A stretch of 64,000 bases of DNA from Plotosus lineatus (taxonomy: Eukaryota > Chordata > Actinopteri > Siluriformes > Plotosidae), in assembly GCA_024760905.1 (NCBI GenBank), contig CM045735.1:26979749-27043748 (forward strand), written 5' to 3'. The position numbers were made by a program, and so were the translations under genes. The notes below the pieces were generated by a model. The model made no database searches and had not been told where the DNA came from. It worked only from the letters and a program-made list of their open reading frames with translations. Below, piece by piece: positions 36,301 to 48,149 of the stretch (positions are counted from its first letter, which is position 1; each line of letters begins with the position of its first letter).

Positions 36301-37266
36301 ATGAGGAAAATAAGAGAAAAAAGAGTAGACGAGTTGACCAGTGATGACCAGGAAGTAGCAAAGATTATTAAGAGTGAAGTGAGGAGGGCACTGAAAAGGA
36401 TGAAGAGTGGAAAGGCAGTTGGTCCTGATGACATACCGGTGGAGGTATGGAAGTGTCTAGGAGAGGTAGCAGTAGATTTTCTGACAAGAACATTCAACAA
36501 GGTCTTAGAGAGTGAGAGGATGCCGGAAGAATGGAGAAGAAGTGTGCTGGTGCCCATTTTTAAGAGCAAGGGAGACATGCAGAGTTGTGGCAACTACAGA
36601 GGGATAAAGTTGATGAGCCATACGATGAAGTTATGGGAAAGAATAGTGGAAGCTAGGCTCAGGGCAGAGGTCAGAATTTGTGAACAACAATTTGGTTTCA
36701 TGCCAAGAAAAAGCACCACAGATGCAGTGTTTGTTTTGAGGATGTTAATAGAGAAGTACAGAGAAGGTCAGAGGGAGCTGTATTGTGTCTTTGTGGATCT
36801 GGAGAAAGCATGTGGTAGGGTGCCAAGAGAGGAACTGTTGTATTGCATGAGGAAGTCTAGAGTGGCAGAGAAGTATGTTAGATTGATGCAGAACTTGTAT
36901 ATAAGATGTAAGACAGTGGTGAGATGCGCTGTCAGTGTGACAGAAGAGTTCAAGGTGGAGGAGGGACTGCATCAAGGGTCAGCTCTGAGCCCCTTCATGT
37001 TTGTTATGGTGATGGACAGGCTGACAGACGAGGTTAGACAAGATTCCCCATGGACTATGATGTTTGCAGATGACATTGTGATCTGGAGTGAGAGCAGAGA
37101 ACAAATGGAGGACCATCTAGAGAGGTGGAGGTATGCCCTGGAAAGGAGAGGAATGAAGGTTAGCCTCAGTAAGACAGAATACATGTGTGTGAACGAGAGG
37201 GATCCAAGAGGAATGGTGAGGTTACAGGAAGCAGAGATAAAGAACGTGGAGGATTTAAGTCCTTAG
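36301..37266 (+). pseudogene. RTE LINE reverse transcriptase, long open part
   Basis: A 321-codon frame, the longest in the window, with KSGKAVGPDDIPVEVWKCLG, NYRGIKLMSHTMKLWERIVE, FGFMPRKSTTDAVF, FVDLEKACGRVPREELLY, GLHQGSALSPFMFVMVMDRL and MMFADDIVIWSESREQMEDH. The FADD motif is intact. The conserved AYDRVP is changed to ACGRVP, so a residue of the YD pair including the first catalytic Asp is lost. The frame ends at a stop in 37264-37266, and the thumb region continues in another frame to 37480 with an internal deletion of the GHVQRRDSEYIG part. Confidence 0.92.
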
Positions 37267-37924
37267 GCTCAACAATCCAAAGCAATGGAGAGCGTGGAAA
37301 AGAGGTGAAGAAGTGTGTGCGGGCAGGTTGGAATGGTTGGAGAAAAGTGTCCGATGTGATGTGTGATAGGAGGGTATTGGCAAGAATGAAAGGAAAACTG
37401 GACAAGATGGTGATGAGGCCAGCGATGTATACAGAGGATAAGGTGAGATGGAGGCAGATGATTCGCTGTGGCAACCCCTGAAGGGAGGAGCCAAAAGGAA
37501 AAGAAAAAGAGAAGATTACTGTATTAATGACTAAGACTGTCTGTAGAATGTGTTTAAGAAGCACATTTTAGCACATGTAATATCATACATAGGGTTTTAC
37601 TTCTGCATTCACAATTCGCGCATGTAATATGATACATAGGGTTTCACTATTTTCACTAGTGTCCGGGTAAATAACTTGCGGAATTTCTTGATCCACGGGA
37701 AGGGCTGGAACCGAACCCCCAATAAAAATGGGTGTGTACTGTACATTTGTGCATAAATATGACCTAAAACATTATCAGATTTCCAAACAAGTCTTAAAAG
37801 TAAATAACCAAAACCCAGTTAAATAAATGAGACAAAAATATTTCTTGGTCATTTCTGCATTGGGGAAAATGATCCAATATCACATCTATCAGTGGCAAAA
37901 GTTTGTAAGTTTTTTTTTTTTTGC

Positions 37925-38063
37925 TGGGGCAGTGGTGGCTCAGTTTAAGGCAAAAGGGTTACTGACTTGAAGGTTGTGGTTGAATCCCAATTATTCCTAC
38001 TGTTAAGCCCTTGGCTTTCAATTGGTCAGTTACAAAAATGATAATTGTAAGTCACTCTATGTA
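37925..38063 (+). mobile_element. tRNA-derived SINE fragment
   Basis: GGGGCAGTGGTGGCTCAGTT is a tRNA-like box A head and AAGGTTGTGGTTGAATCCCA the box B region; the 3' part ATGATAATTGTAAGTCACTC is the tail of a fish SINE. A family A MITE starts three bases after it. Confidence 0.7.
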
Positions 38064-38066
38064 ATA

Positions 38067-38398
38067 CAGTTGGCCCCTACTTACGAAATTAATCCGTTCC
38101 AGCGCCTTTTTTGTAACGCGGGAGTTTCGTAAGTAGGGGCGCATTTTACATGTAAATCGCCTGATTCGTTCCAAGACTCCCAAGACAATCTCATAAACCC
38201 TTTAAAAATGATAAAAGTACACCAATTTTGTATGAAATATGTGTTAAAAGTAAAAGAAACTTATTTATTCAACCATTCAAACATTTTATGAATATATTAA
38301 ACAATTTAATTAACATATTTATTAATTAAACCATTATTAAACAATTTTTTTGAACACACACACACACACACACACACACCTGTCTCTCTCTCTCTCTA

Positions 38399-38489
<91 letters not shown>

Positions 38490-38782
38490 ACAGTACGCAT
38501 TAAATGTGTATAGTATACACATTAAATGTTTATTGTGGGCCATGCCCACAAGCAGGATGCTGGAGCATTTTAAGACGTGGAATTCAAAGCGCATTGCCTG
38601 CTTGACAGATCGGCGGTCCAAACTAAAGTTTAACTTGATTCCTTGAGGAATCGGCGGTCCAGATGAGCTACCTTTTGCTCACATGCGCCACATTTATTAA
38701 ATATTTACTGAATTAAACAACTTAAAAAACTAAACCAAAAACAAAAGAGTTAAGCCTCCTTTCATCTCTGACTCTGTAGGCA

Positions 38783-38822
<40 letters not shown>

Positions 38823-38848
38823 CTCTCTCGATCCCTCATGCGCACTGC

Positions 38849-38891
<43 letters not shown>

Positions 38892-38892
38892 C

Positions 38893-38963
<71 letters not shown>

Positions 38964-39598
38964 CACACAAAACTCGGGCCACGCCCACACACAACGCGCA
39001 GCTGACAAAACAATTCTATTTAAATGTTTAAATGGACGGAATGTTTTACTTAAAGCGGAATTACAGTACCCGTTTGAAAGATCAGAGATCCTCATTCAAC
39101 ATTAACTTGCTTCCTTGCGAGATCAGAGGTCTTCTCCCACAGAGCACTCTGTTTTAATATTGTGCAAAATAATCGCCTCGGTCACTGTATTTCCACTTTA
39201 AGGTCTGCTTCTGGTTCAATATCGTCCTGATTGTAGAGGGATTTCGGCGATAATGAAATATAACGCTGCATGATCAATCTCAAAACAAGCCAACTGTCAA
39301 CTCTCCTTCACGTGTATGACAAACAGGAAGTATGGGTACAGGAAGTATGGGAAACTCAGCTGCGGCATCCCTCCTAGCCAATGGGAGGCCAGCGGGGCGG
39401 GATGTTGGGAGACAGCCAATGAGAGAGCAACTCGCGCATCGTGTGAAATTTTGATTGGCGCGTTTGAATTTTGAATGGCGTTGGCGCCTTTCATAAGAGG
39501 AGGTTGTTTTCGTATCCCGGGGACAAAAACTTAGGAAAAAAAATTTCGTAACCCGGAATTTTTGTACCCAGGGCGTTTCGTAAGAAGGCGGCCGACTG
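38067..39598. mobile_element. Tigger-like MITE, family A, copy 4
   Basis: A 1532-base copy with CAGTTGGCCCCTACTTACGA at the left and AAGGCGGCCGACTG at the right, flanked by TA. It carries long CA/CT tracts (38355-38487, 38790-38968), which account for much of its length. A HTH coding relic is near 39180-39255, with the coding sequence deleted down to a few codons. Confidence 0.9.
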
Positions 39599-39824
39599 TA
39601 CGTTAATTTCAGTATCTGGTGCTGCTTGTGGATGATGGCAAACAATATGAGAGACTCACAATTAAACAGCAACACTGAAGACTGATTTGCTTAAAACACT
39701 TTCCTGGTGTGAGAAGTTGAGCTGGCTAACTGGACGTTCAGAAAATATTTCTGCTGGCCTATAAATATCAGGGTGTTTGGTCAAAACCTGGGCTTTGGGG
39801 ATCTTCTTAAAACTTCACATTATA

Positions 39825-40138
39825 CAGTCGGCCCCCAACTTAAGAAATCAACCTGTTCCAGAGCCCTTTTCGTATTGCAGGGATTTCGTAAGTAGGGGTC
39901 GCATCTTACATGTTAGACACCTAATTTGTTCCAAGGCTTCAGTCTTTGGACTGGATAAACCCCATAAACCCTTAAAAAATGATAAAAGTACACCAATTTT
40001 GTCTGAAATATGTGTTAAAAGTAAAATAAAATTATTTATTAAACCATTTAAACATTTTATTAACATATTAAACCATTTTATTAACATATTTATTAATTAA
40101 ACTATTATTAAACATTTTTTATTAACACACACACACAC

Positions 40139-40180
<42 letters not shown>

Positions 40181-40390
40181 ATCTCTCTATCTCTCTATCT
40201 CTCGTGCGTGCCCGTGCTGCGGCCACGCCCACAAGACGTGGAATTCAAAGCGCATTTCCTGCTTGACAAACTCAACTTTAATTTGATTCCTTGAGGGATC
40301 GGAATTCTATATCAGCTCAAATGCACCCACATTTATTAAACATTCACTGAATTAAAACAACTTAAAAAAACTAAAAACTAAAGCGTTATT

Positions 40391-40442
<52 letters not shown>

Positions 40443-40555
40443 CGCGTGATGCGGGCCACACCCACAAGACGTGAATTCAAAGCGCATTCCCAGCTTGACC
40501 ATTTACTGAATTAAAACAACTTAAAAAACTAACCTAAAAACTAAAGCGTTACCCT

Positions 40556-40596
<41 letters not shown>

Positions 40597-41017
40597 CCGT
40601 GCGCCCTTCGGGCCATGCCCACAAGACGTGAATTCAAAGCGCATTCCCTGTTTGACAAACTCAACTTGAATTTGATTCCTTGAGGGATCGGAATTCCTGA
40701 TGAGCTCAAATGCACCCACATTTATTAAACATTTACTGAATTAAAACAACTTAAAAACTAAACTAAAAACTAAAGAAAGAAGCTTCCTTCTGTCTCTATC
40801 TGGGAGGCCAGCGGTGGGGGGGGGGGGTTGTTGTTGAGAGACAGCCAACGAGAGAGCAACTCGCACATCATGTGAAATTTTGATTGGCGAGTTTGAATTT
40901 TTAATTTCTTTTCACAAGAGGGAGTTGTTGCGTATCTCGGGCACGTGGACTCAGGGAAAAAAAATTGTAACCCGGGGATTTCATACACAGGGGTCTTCGT
41001 AAGTTGGGGGCCGACTG
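39825..41017. mobile_element. Tigger-like MITE, family A, copy 5
   Basis: An 1193-base copy with CAGTCGGCCCCCAACTTAAG at the left and GTTGGGGGCCGACTG at the right, flanked by TA. The interior block made of a CT tract, GGGCCA(C/T)(G/A)CCCACAAGACGTG and AATTCAAAGCGCATT occurs three times in tandem (about 40140-40265, 40395-40500 and 40555-40665). Confidence 0.9.
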
Positions 41018-41475
41018 TATACTCGTACATAAGAATTTACATATAAATAAGTATTGCAATAATATGAACATTTAATGACGTAGGCCTAAAATGTGCTTCC
41101 CCTGCATACTACTGGAACTTATGGGACATCATCAATGAAACATGCATTTAACGTCATGTTATTATGCATCACGTAGACCTTCCAAGAATTATAAAAATGT
41201 GAGTCAATGACAGTGGATAAATGGAAGTGTCTTAACAAAGTTACTTTACATTTAGTTGGGTATAATTATTTAGCAATGTTATCCAGTGCAACTAATTATT
41301 TTCCTCAGATATTCCACAACACTGATATGTACCTAAAATTTGCAATGAGTGAAACTTTGGCAAAATTATTTACCTTGCCACGTTATTAAATGGAATATGA
41401 ATTTATTTCTACCTGAAAGAAAAAGTAATGAAGTCCTATGATTAATTGTTATTCTTCATGAATAGAATGACTTAC

Positions 41476-41538
41476 CTGTTCTAGTTGTTTCCAGCTGTTC
41501 TCAATTTGCTGTTGGGCCTTCCGTCCATCATGGAAATG
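41476..41538 (-). CDS. fnbp1: F-BAR protein exon, likely FNBP1 coding exon 5
   Basis: A 63-base minus-strand exon of exactly 21 codons lies between a polypyrimidine tract with CAG acceptor and a GTAAG donor. It reads HFHDGRKAQQQIENSWKQLE plus a final Gln. FHDGRKAQQ favours FNBP1; FNBP1L and TRIP10 have different residues around the DG/EG step. The exon starts and ends on codon boundaries, matching the ends of both flanking exons. It is preceded by 4.9 kb of intron and followed by 20.5 kb of intron packed with transposons. Confidence 0.93.
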
Positions 41539-41949
41539 CTGAAAAAGATAGAGGGTTGGTGCATAAGAAAAGCCATCAAATAAGGTAGGTGCCTATGTGC
41601 TTCTGAGCCCAGACTGTCTCAGGATTTGGTATTTATATTTTGGATCACAGACTTGTGTCAGTTTACGCGTGCTTCATTAGTTTGCCCCATTAGTTACCCC
41701 CACAGCAGCTCTGTAACTCTTTCAACACTGCTCTCTGGTGTGCTTCCTGGAGTATGAGGTTCCTCAACTTCACCAAAGGAGTGCCCCAAGTAGTTGCTGG
41801 ATCAGACTTCCCATGAAGCCCCGCCTCCTCTGTTTATAATATTTCTAGTAAATTGCCAATAAGTCACCCTTAATGTACCTGTTGTGCTCTGGACCCTAAT
41901 TGAGAATTGCTCTATTTTGCAATACTCTATCTTGCAATAGCATACTATT

Positions 41950-42435
41950 TGGACATCACTTGTTTGAAGGCACTTTCCTCCTACAACAGGATAATAGCCC
42001 AAGGCACCCCAAACTAAGCAAGCTATCTAGAGAAGAAGCAGTCAGTTGGTATTCTGTTAATTAAGTGGCCACTACACTTACCAGTTCTCAAAGAAATTAC
42101 CCAGAAATTCCCCATCAACCAGTCCAACTTGTGGAAGGTGCTTTGTCAATTCAGAAACTGAAAGCTATTTGATTTGACATTTTTTTAATCACATTGGCAG
42201 CTACAATCACAACAGTGTGTAAGGCTATAATTGAGGCAAACAAGGAATTTTACACAAAAGCAAACAATGAGGGACAATTATAAGTTAAAAAAATAACCTT
42301 CTCTGTGTCTTTGACCATATTTCATAATCATTTTTGAAACTTATTTGATGGATGAAAGTTTGTGTGCTTATGAGAAATTTCCTGAGGGGCACCAAACTTT
42401 TGAAAGTTTTTGAGACACAATTCATAAATTAGAGT
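41950..42435 (+). pseudogene. Tc1-like transposase C-terminal relic
   Basis: Shifted plus-strand frames show QQDNSPRHPKLSKLSREEAV near 41978-42040 (QDN holds the second catalytic Asp; the HPK step is where HTSK is usual) and VCKAIIEANKEFYTK near 42215-42260, the usual end of a common fish Tc1-like transposase. Between are stops. The element's ends were not found. Confidence 0.7.
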
Positions 42436-42493
42436 CCAATTCATTCCTGTTATTTTACCTGGTAAAACCCATTTTAAATTTGTAATACTGATA

Positions 42494-42790
42494 CAGTCGC
42501 CCCCCCTACTTACGAAATTAATCCGTTCCAGAGCTTTTTTCGTAACACGGAGGTTTTGTAAGTAGAGGCATATTTTACATGTAAAACGTTTGATTCGTTC
42601 CAAGCCACCCAAGATTACCCCATAAACCCTTTCAAAATGATAAAAGTACACCAATTTTGTATGAAATATGTATGAAATATGTGTTAAAAGTAAAAGAAAA
42701 TTATTTATTAAACCATTTAAAGATTTTATTAACATATTAAACCATTTAATTAAGATATTTATTAAACCATTATTAAACATTTTTTATTAA

Positions 42791-42851
<61 letters not shown>

Positions 42852-42856
42852 CAACA

Positions 42857-42923
<67 letters not shown>

Positions 42924-43072
42924 TAAATTAAATGTGTATTGTGGCGTTCTGCTGAATGTGGGCTCCGCCCACACGCAGGACGCGCGTGAGCATTTTAAGG
43001 AAATTCAAAGCGCATTCCCTGCTTGACAGATCGGCGGTCCAAACTCAACTTTAACTTGATTCCTTGAGGGTT
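42494..43072. mobile_element. Tigger-like MITE, family A, copy 6, right end missing
   Basis: The left end CAGTCGCCCCCCCTACTTAC follows TA. The body matches the other copies up to TTGATTCCTTGAGGG at 43072 and then ends abruptly. CA and CT tracts lie at 42797-42925. Confidence 0.88.
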
Positions 43073-43250
43073 GAGCCGCGTTGTGCCAAGCTTTCAGGGA
43101 GAACTGGGACAGTATTCCAGTTCAGGTTTGCTGAGATATCCCCTTCAGAATCATATATCAGATAAGAATGGGACAACATTCTCCTCTCAAAACTCCAAAA
43201 ATTGGCATTCTCAGTTCCCAAAGGTTTGTGGACTATTGTATAAAGTAGGA
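43073..43250 (+). pseudogene. Tc1-like transposase C-terminal scrap
   Basis: AAGAATGGGACAACATTC followed by CAAAACTCCAAAAATTGG and AGTTCCCAAAGGTTTGTGGA is the decayed coding sequence for the EWDNI(P)...KL..L(V)SS.P.R end of a Tc1 transposase. It joins directly to the truncated MITE. Confidence 0.65.
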
Positions 43251-43654
43251 ATTCTGACAGTGGTAAAGATTGCCCTGTCCCAAATTTCTCAGATATATTG
43301 TTGCTATCACATTCAAAATTATCCGGTTTTTGCTTTATAATTTTATATATTTTCTAAGATATGCTGTGATTACAATATGGGTAGCTGAGATTTATAACCA
43401 TTTCATTATTTTTATTTTACCCAGCATCCCAACATTTTTTTCAAGTTTTCTTTCATATACAAGCAACACAAGAATATCACTACTAGCAATAAAATTCTTG
43501 GACTCCTCAATATTGGACATAAACAAATATTGCACTTAAGAAAACATTTACATAAAATATAAAGTAAAATATAAAAACTAGATAAATAAATGAAATAAAA
43601 ATATCAGCTAGAAGAAGTTGGAAATATATATACAGTAGGACAAATACAGAATGC

Positions 43655-43980
43655 TTAAAAGAAATTCTGAAGTGGCTGTAGTGTAGAGGTAGTGGTGTGT
43701 GCACATACAGTGTGTACAGTTAGTGTACAAAATGCTGTGTGCAAATAATCAGGTATTTCAGCAGTTCAGTAGTCTGATGGCTTGTGGGTAAAATTGTCCC
43801 TGAATCTGTTGGTGTGATGGAGGCTTCTGTGCCATCTACCTGACAACAGGTATCGTGAAGGGTGTGTGGCTGTGATGAGAGAGTCAGTTGCTGCAGGTAT
43901 GTGGAAATCAATATCATTGAGGATACAAGCTGGTAACATCATGTAGGTATGATCACAAAAGCAGCGAGACAACGGCTCCT
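43655..43980 (-). mobile_element. LINE 3'-end fragment
   Basis: Phrases such as CAGTTCAGTAGTCTGATGGC and TGTCCCTGAATCTGTTGGTG are the antisense of a common fish LINE 3' region (Rex1/L2-like). No open frame. Confidence 0.6.
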
Positions 43981-44310
43981 CCCTTTTTTTGGCAGATGAG
44001 GAGGTTTGACATAGACTCCAAAATACATTGTATTCTGCCTGACTGCATCACTACTGTAATCCCTCAACTCAAAACTTTAGACCAGGAAAACCATAGAAAT
44101 TCTAAATTGTAAGCCTTAATTATAAGTTTCTGTCTCTTCCACTCTAGAGTCAGCTTAGTAGCTGACACTGTTAACAGTAAATAGAAGCTTGATTCATAAA
44201 TTTAAAAGACTAAATCAGACCTTCTATCAATCAACATTGGCTCACTGGTTGACTAAATCTCTAATAGTGACTAAACCAAACTGGAAAAAAGAATCTTACA
44301 GGCACAATAC

Positions 44311-44481
44311 GAACACACACACACACACACACACACACGCGCGCGCACACACACACGCGCGCGCGCACAAACTCAAAAGAGCTTCGTCTCAATTTGCCAT
44401 GGAGTAGCAGAACTTCCTGTGTAAATTAACCTGCTCTGGTCTCAGATTTTTCACTTCTTCCAAAGACCAGGAACCAGGAAA

Positions 44482-44537
<56 letters not shown>

Positions 44538-44551
44538 AGAGCGATTGAGCG

Positions 44552-44603
<52 letters not shown>
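44311..44603. repeat. CA, CG and GA microsatellites
   Basis: (CA)n with CGCG interruptions at 44311-44368, (CA)n at 44483-44534, and (GA)n at 44535-44600. Confidence 0.95.
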
Positions 44604-44604
<1 letters not shown>

Positions 44605-44699
44605 CTCTGCATTGAAATTCGGGCACATCTCAACAACAAGAAAAGGTCAAACAGGCAAGACACATTTGGTGCTTGTATGTGCTCTATGAGGGTTCATCG

Positions 44700-44990
44700 T
44701 TAAGTTTCTGTAACCACTTAATCCTAATTAGGGTCACGGGGAGGCTGGCGCCCATCCCAGCTGACTCCGGGCGAGGGCAGAAAAACGCTGATGGCTATAC
44801 AGCCTACTCTTGTCAAAAGTCAGCAATGGTTCTTTTACATGCCTCATACCATAGACCGTGAGAGACATGGCCAGCCTTTCACAACTCAGTTAGCTGCACT
44901 GGGGGGACAATGACAACCCGTTGAGAATGGGGCTTGAACCCCAAACCTTAGGATCAGTGATCCAGTACCCTTACCACAAGGCCACCAAGG
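44700..44990 (-). mobile_element. tRNA-headed SINE with AAGTGGTTACAG tail, copy 2
   Basis: The minus-strand head is near 44990, with GGTTTGGGGTTCAAGCCCC-like box B. The body GTGCAGCTAACTGAGTTGTG follows, and the tail CTGGGATGGGCGCCAGCCTC to AATTAGGATTAAGTGGTTAC is at the left. About 50 bases present in 26299-26643 are deleted. Confidence 0.8.
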
Positions 44991-45246
44991 GTAATGTAGC
45001 TAATAAAGAATCAAAAAACCCAAAATGTTTGTGCTTGTATGTGCACCCAGAAAGCAGTTGGGGTTAGCTGCCTTCTCAAGGGCACTTAATGCCATGAAAA
45101 TGGAAAAGGGGAAGGTGCTGCTCAGTCCTCCACTGCCACACATTTTTCTTGCTGGTTCAGAATCTAACCAGCAAACCCGCTTATCTATCCATTAGGCCAG
45201 ACTGTCCCCAAAGCACCTGTCCTGTTAATTTAATTGTCTGCTTAAA

Positions 45247-45775
45247 GCAGAATCAAAATCAGAATACTTTATTGATCCCAGAGGAAATTTCGTGTACACA
45301 GTTGTTCCATACAAGTAGAGTGAGCACAAGATCAAGTCTCGATAAAGAATTTTTTTAAAAACACATATACATACAGAACAAGGAATCTACATATACCAAT
45401 ATGGAAGTTTGAAATTAGATGTTACTAATATCTATATAAACAGATGCAGAATGAATCTTGTTAGTGGGTGATATGTAAAGTACAATCAGTATGATAATCA
45501 ATAGAATGTACATATATAACAGTATATGTTCTTGCTATATGGAGGAGTTGTACAGTTTAATGGCCACAGATAGGAATGATTTCCTGTGTCGTTCAGTATT
45601 GCTTTTAGGTGGTATCAGTCTCTCACTGATAATGCTATTGTGACTGATCAGCATGTTGTGAAGTGGGTGGGCGGTATTGTTTAGTATCGTCTCTGTTTTG
45701 GACTTTTGGACAGCATTCGCCTCTCAGACAATACTGTCAGAGTCCAGTTCCATCCCCACAATGTTACTGGCCTGT
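45247..45775 (-). mobile_element. L2-like LINE 3'-end fragment
   Basis: The left end AGAATCAAAATCAGAATACT then TTATTGATCCCAGAGGAAAT is the classic antisense 3' tail of fish L2/Rex1-like LINEs. The body from GGAGGAGTTGTACAGTTTAA to CCCCACAATGTTACTGGCCTG matches 57955-58175, and ends in the coding region. Confidence 0.78.
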
Positions 45776-46475
45776 ACACACACACACACAAACCTGTACT
45801 AGATAGGGTAGGGGCTGCCATTCTCACACTGCAGTGCTCAGCCACAACCAATGCTGTACCAACTGGGACAGCTTAATGATGACAAAATAAAAGAGCTCTT
45901 TATCCATGGTCGACATCAACTGATGATGGCTATCTTTACACCATCATGCTATCATGAAGCAATGATATAAGCTATTTATTTGTGAAATCGCTAGATACTA
46001 CTCATGAACCGACACTTCTTGTAGGAAATTAACTGTTCAGTTCTCATGGCTTCATATGGAAGCAAGAAATATCTGGAAGGGTTGTATAGGCAAACAGTTG
46101 GCCGTCAGTGGGATTCACTTGGGTCACAAGGAAATTGGCTTAATTGATTTAAATTGCTCATCATATGACGCTTCTTGTGCATATATGCATCTTATGTATG
46201 TGTATATGAATATATGAGTATATGTGAGGGATAGAGAGTGATGAGGTCAGAAAATTACCTTTCAATAATTTAATTATTGAGGGAATAAGTAAAATAAAAA
46301 GTTTGGTAAATGAATAAAATAAGACACATTCATAAAAATAATAATAATAGTTATTAGACAACTGAATAGTTCTAACAAACAGGTACTGTAGTTGAGTAGT
46401 TTATTTTAATATCTTGCTACCTAGCAATCTAACCACAAAGCTCTGCATAAAAATAGTTTGGATGATATGACTTAC

Positions 46476-46623
46476 TGATTTTCTCTCCGCTTTGAGGTCC
46501 TGTGTGTATCGTGTGAGATCAGTGGTGATCTGTGATGTCATATTCTCAGCGACAAGTTCATGCTGTCCTGCATAGTCATTCAGTTCATTCAGAGAAGCCA
46601 GAAATGCACGGCACCAGGTGTAT
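46476..46623 (-). CDS. fnbp1: F-BAR protein exon, likely FNBP1 coding exon 4
   Basis: A 148-base minus-strand exon begins after an acceptor TAG and ends before GTAAG. Its first base completes the split Lys codon, and 49 codons follow, starting [19 protein letters not shown] and ending DLKAERKS. The [12 protein letters not shown] core and ENM..QI..DL..Y..(D/E)LK.ERKS pattern are central F-BAR sequence, roughly residues 67-115 of FNBP1. The exon ends on a codon boundary. Compared with my recollection of mammalian FNBP1 there are conservative substitutions only (for example Leu-Val for the residues after HE). No frameshift or stop is present, so the exon appears functional. Confidence 0.94.
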
Positions 46624-46805
46624 CTAACATAGAAAGTTACATCACCAATAAATATACAGTAAAATCACCGACAAGATGGTTTAATGACTACTATACAGCA
46701 TCAGCTATCAGAAAAATCATGTATTAGTTACTGCGAAATTTACCATTCTAATAAATTAATTTTCTGTTACTGTAGCTTGTAGCTAGTGGCTTTATCTTAA
46801 CTTAC

Positions 46806-46862
46806 TTGCTCTCTTCTTCTTCCCTTGCATTCTTCTTGGGTTGGTACTTCTTTGATAAATTT
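46806..46862 (-). CDS. fnbp1: F-BAR protein exon, likely FNBP1 coding exon 3
   Basis: A 57-base minus-strand exon lies between an acceptor ending CTAG and a GTAAG donor. It supplies the last base of an Arg codon, then NLSKKYQPKKNAREEEES and two bases of a Lys codon. NLSKKYQPKKN followed by an acidic run is the hallmark of the short second F-BAR segment in FNBP1. FNBP1L and TRIP10 differ more here. The phase fits both neighbours exactly, which random open frames would not do. Only 182 bases of intron separate it from the next exon, the shortest intron in this part of the gene. Confidence 0.93.
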
Positions 46863-47058
46863 CTAGACAGAAATAACAAATAATTATTAAAACCAGATTT
46901 TGTGGCAATCATCAGCACAGTCATGTGTCTGAAGGTTTTTTCTTAAAATATCTAATATAAAATAGCAATGTCAACTTACATTTATTGTGTTGTTACACAG
47001 GTACCGCAATGACTTAGAAAGTAAGCTAATGGGCCAGACCAGTGCAGATTGATATGTA

Positions 47059-48149
47059 CAGACACTCCCCGACTTACGTTCATCCGTTTTACGTTTTTTT
47101 TCAATTTTACATTTTTTTTATTTTTCAAAAAAAAAAGAAAAAAAGTCAAATTTTGAGTTTAGACGTACCTACGTAGTACGCTGACGTAATCACGCAATGA
47201 TGCTGCTTCCATTGTTTACAAATCACAGACTGAACGTGCCCCTCCTTCTTCCCAGTTCAGTTATATACGAGTATATAGTGTGTTACCCTTGTGTTAAGAC
47301 GTCGTCTCTGTGATCTCTGCATTTACACTGTTTTGCGGACTTTTGTAACCATAAGCAAATATGGTTGGTCAGAAGCGTAAGCCTACTAGCATGGGTGCAA
47401 GTCTCATACACAGAGATGAATTAACTATCTGTTCGGATCGGCGCAATCTACCATGCATACTCAGTTAAGCAAAGAGAGTTGTAAAATAAATGAAAACCCG
47501 AATCCAGAAAAGAAAGAGAACTCTCTGCTCTGCTGGTGATTCACATCAGTGCAGGCTGAGTACTAAACGAGTTCAACGGTGCCCTTGCGCACTTGAAAGA
47601 CCGGAAGTCCGTATATCAAGCACAGCAAGTACACGACTTTTGGTATTGAGCGCCTCACATATTGTAAGCGTTGATTGGTTGTTTAAAGCTTCATGTAAAG
47701 TGAGTCGACTCAGCTTCATGTAATGTGACTCAGGTCAGCTTTATGTAACGTGATCATCCGTTGACCATAGGAACGATTTACAAGCAGAAAGATCGCATCA
47801 AAGAGAATGTAAATGGTTATATTTGATACTGTATTTTGATATTTGATGAATGAATTTGATTAAAATTTATCAACTTGAAATTATTTTGCTTGAATTTAAT
47901 TTATTTTAAATTAATGTTGATATTATTTGATATATTTGATATTATTTTACAATGTTATGTTTATAATAATTGATAATTGATTTAGGTGTGTTTTATGAGA
48001 TACGGTAATGGTATTTATGGATGTATAGTACAGTATGAGCGTCATACGTCACACATCATACGTCACTGTAACAACTTACGTTCACTTTCAACTTACATTT
48101 GGCCGTCCGGAACCAATTAAAAACAAAACAAAAGTCGGGGAGCTATCTG
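47059..48149. mobile_element. Pogo-like MITE, family C, copy 2
   Basis: A 1091-base copy, left end CAGACACTCCCCGACTTACG, right end AAGTCGGGGAGCTATCTG, flanked by TA. An ATG at 47361 opens MVGQKRKPTSMGAS, the kind of basic start seen in pogo-like transposases, but it stops after about 36 codons. It lies between the exon at 46862 and the exon at 59513. Confidence 0.85.

Larger units (their letters stand above)
34724..37514 (+). mobile_element. RTE-type LINE, near full length, copy 3
   Basis: A 2.8 kb plus-strand LINE bounded by a perfect 16-base target duplication (ATTACTGTATTAATGA at 34708-34723 and 37515-37530). The 5' end has CCGGTCCCAAGCCCAGATAA and GGGTTGTGTCAGGAAGGG, and the 3' end AGATGATTCGCTGTGGCAAC then AAG-rich sequence. 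It lies inside the family B MITE. The coding region has stops and shifts. Confidence 0.94.
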
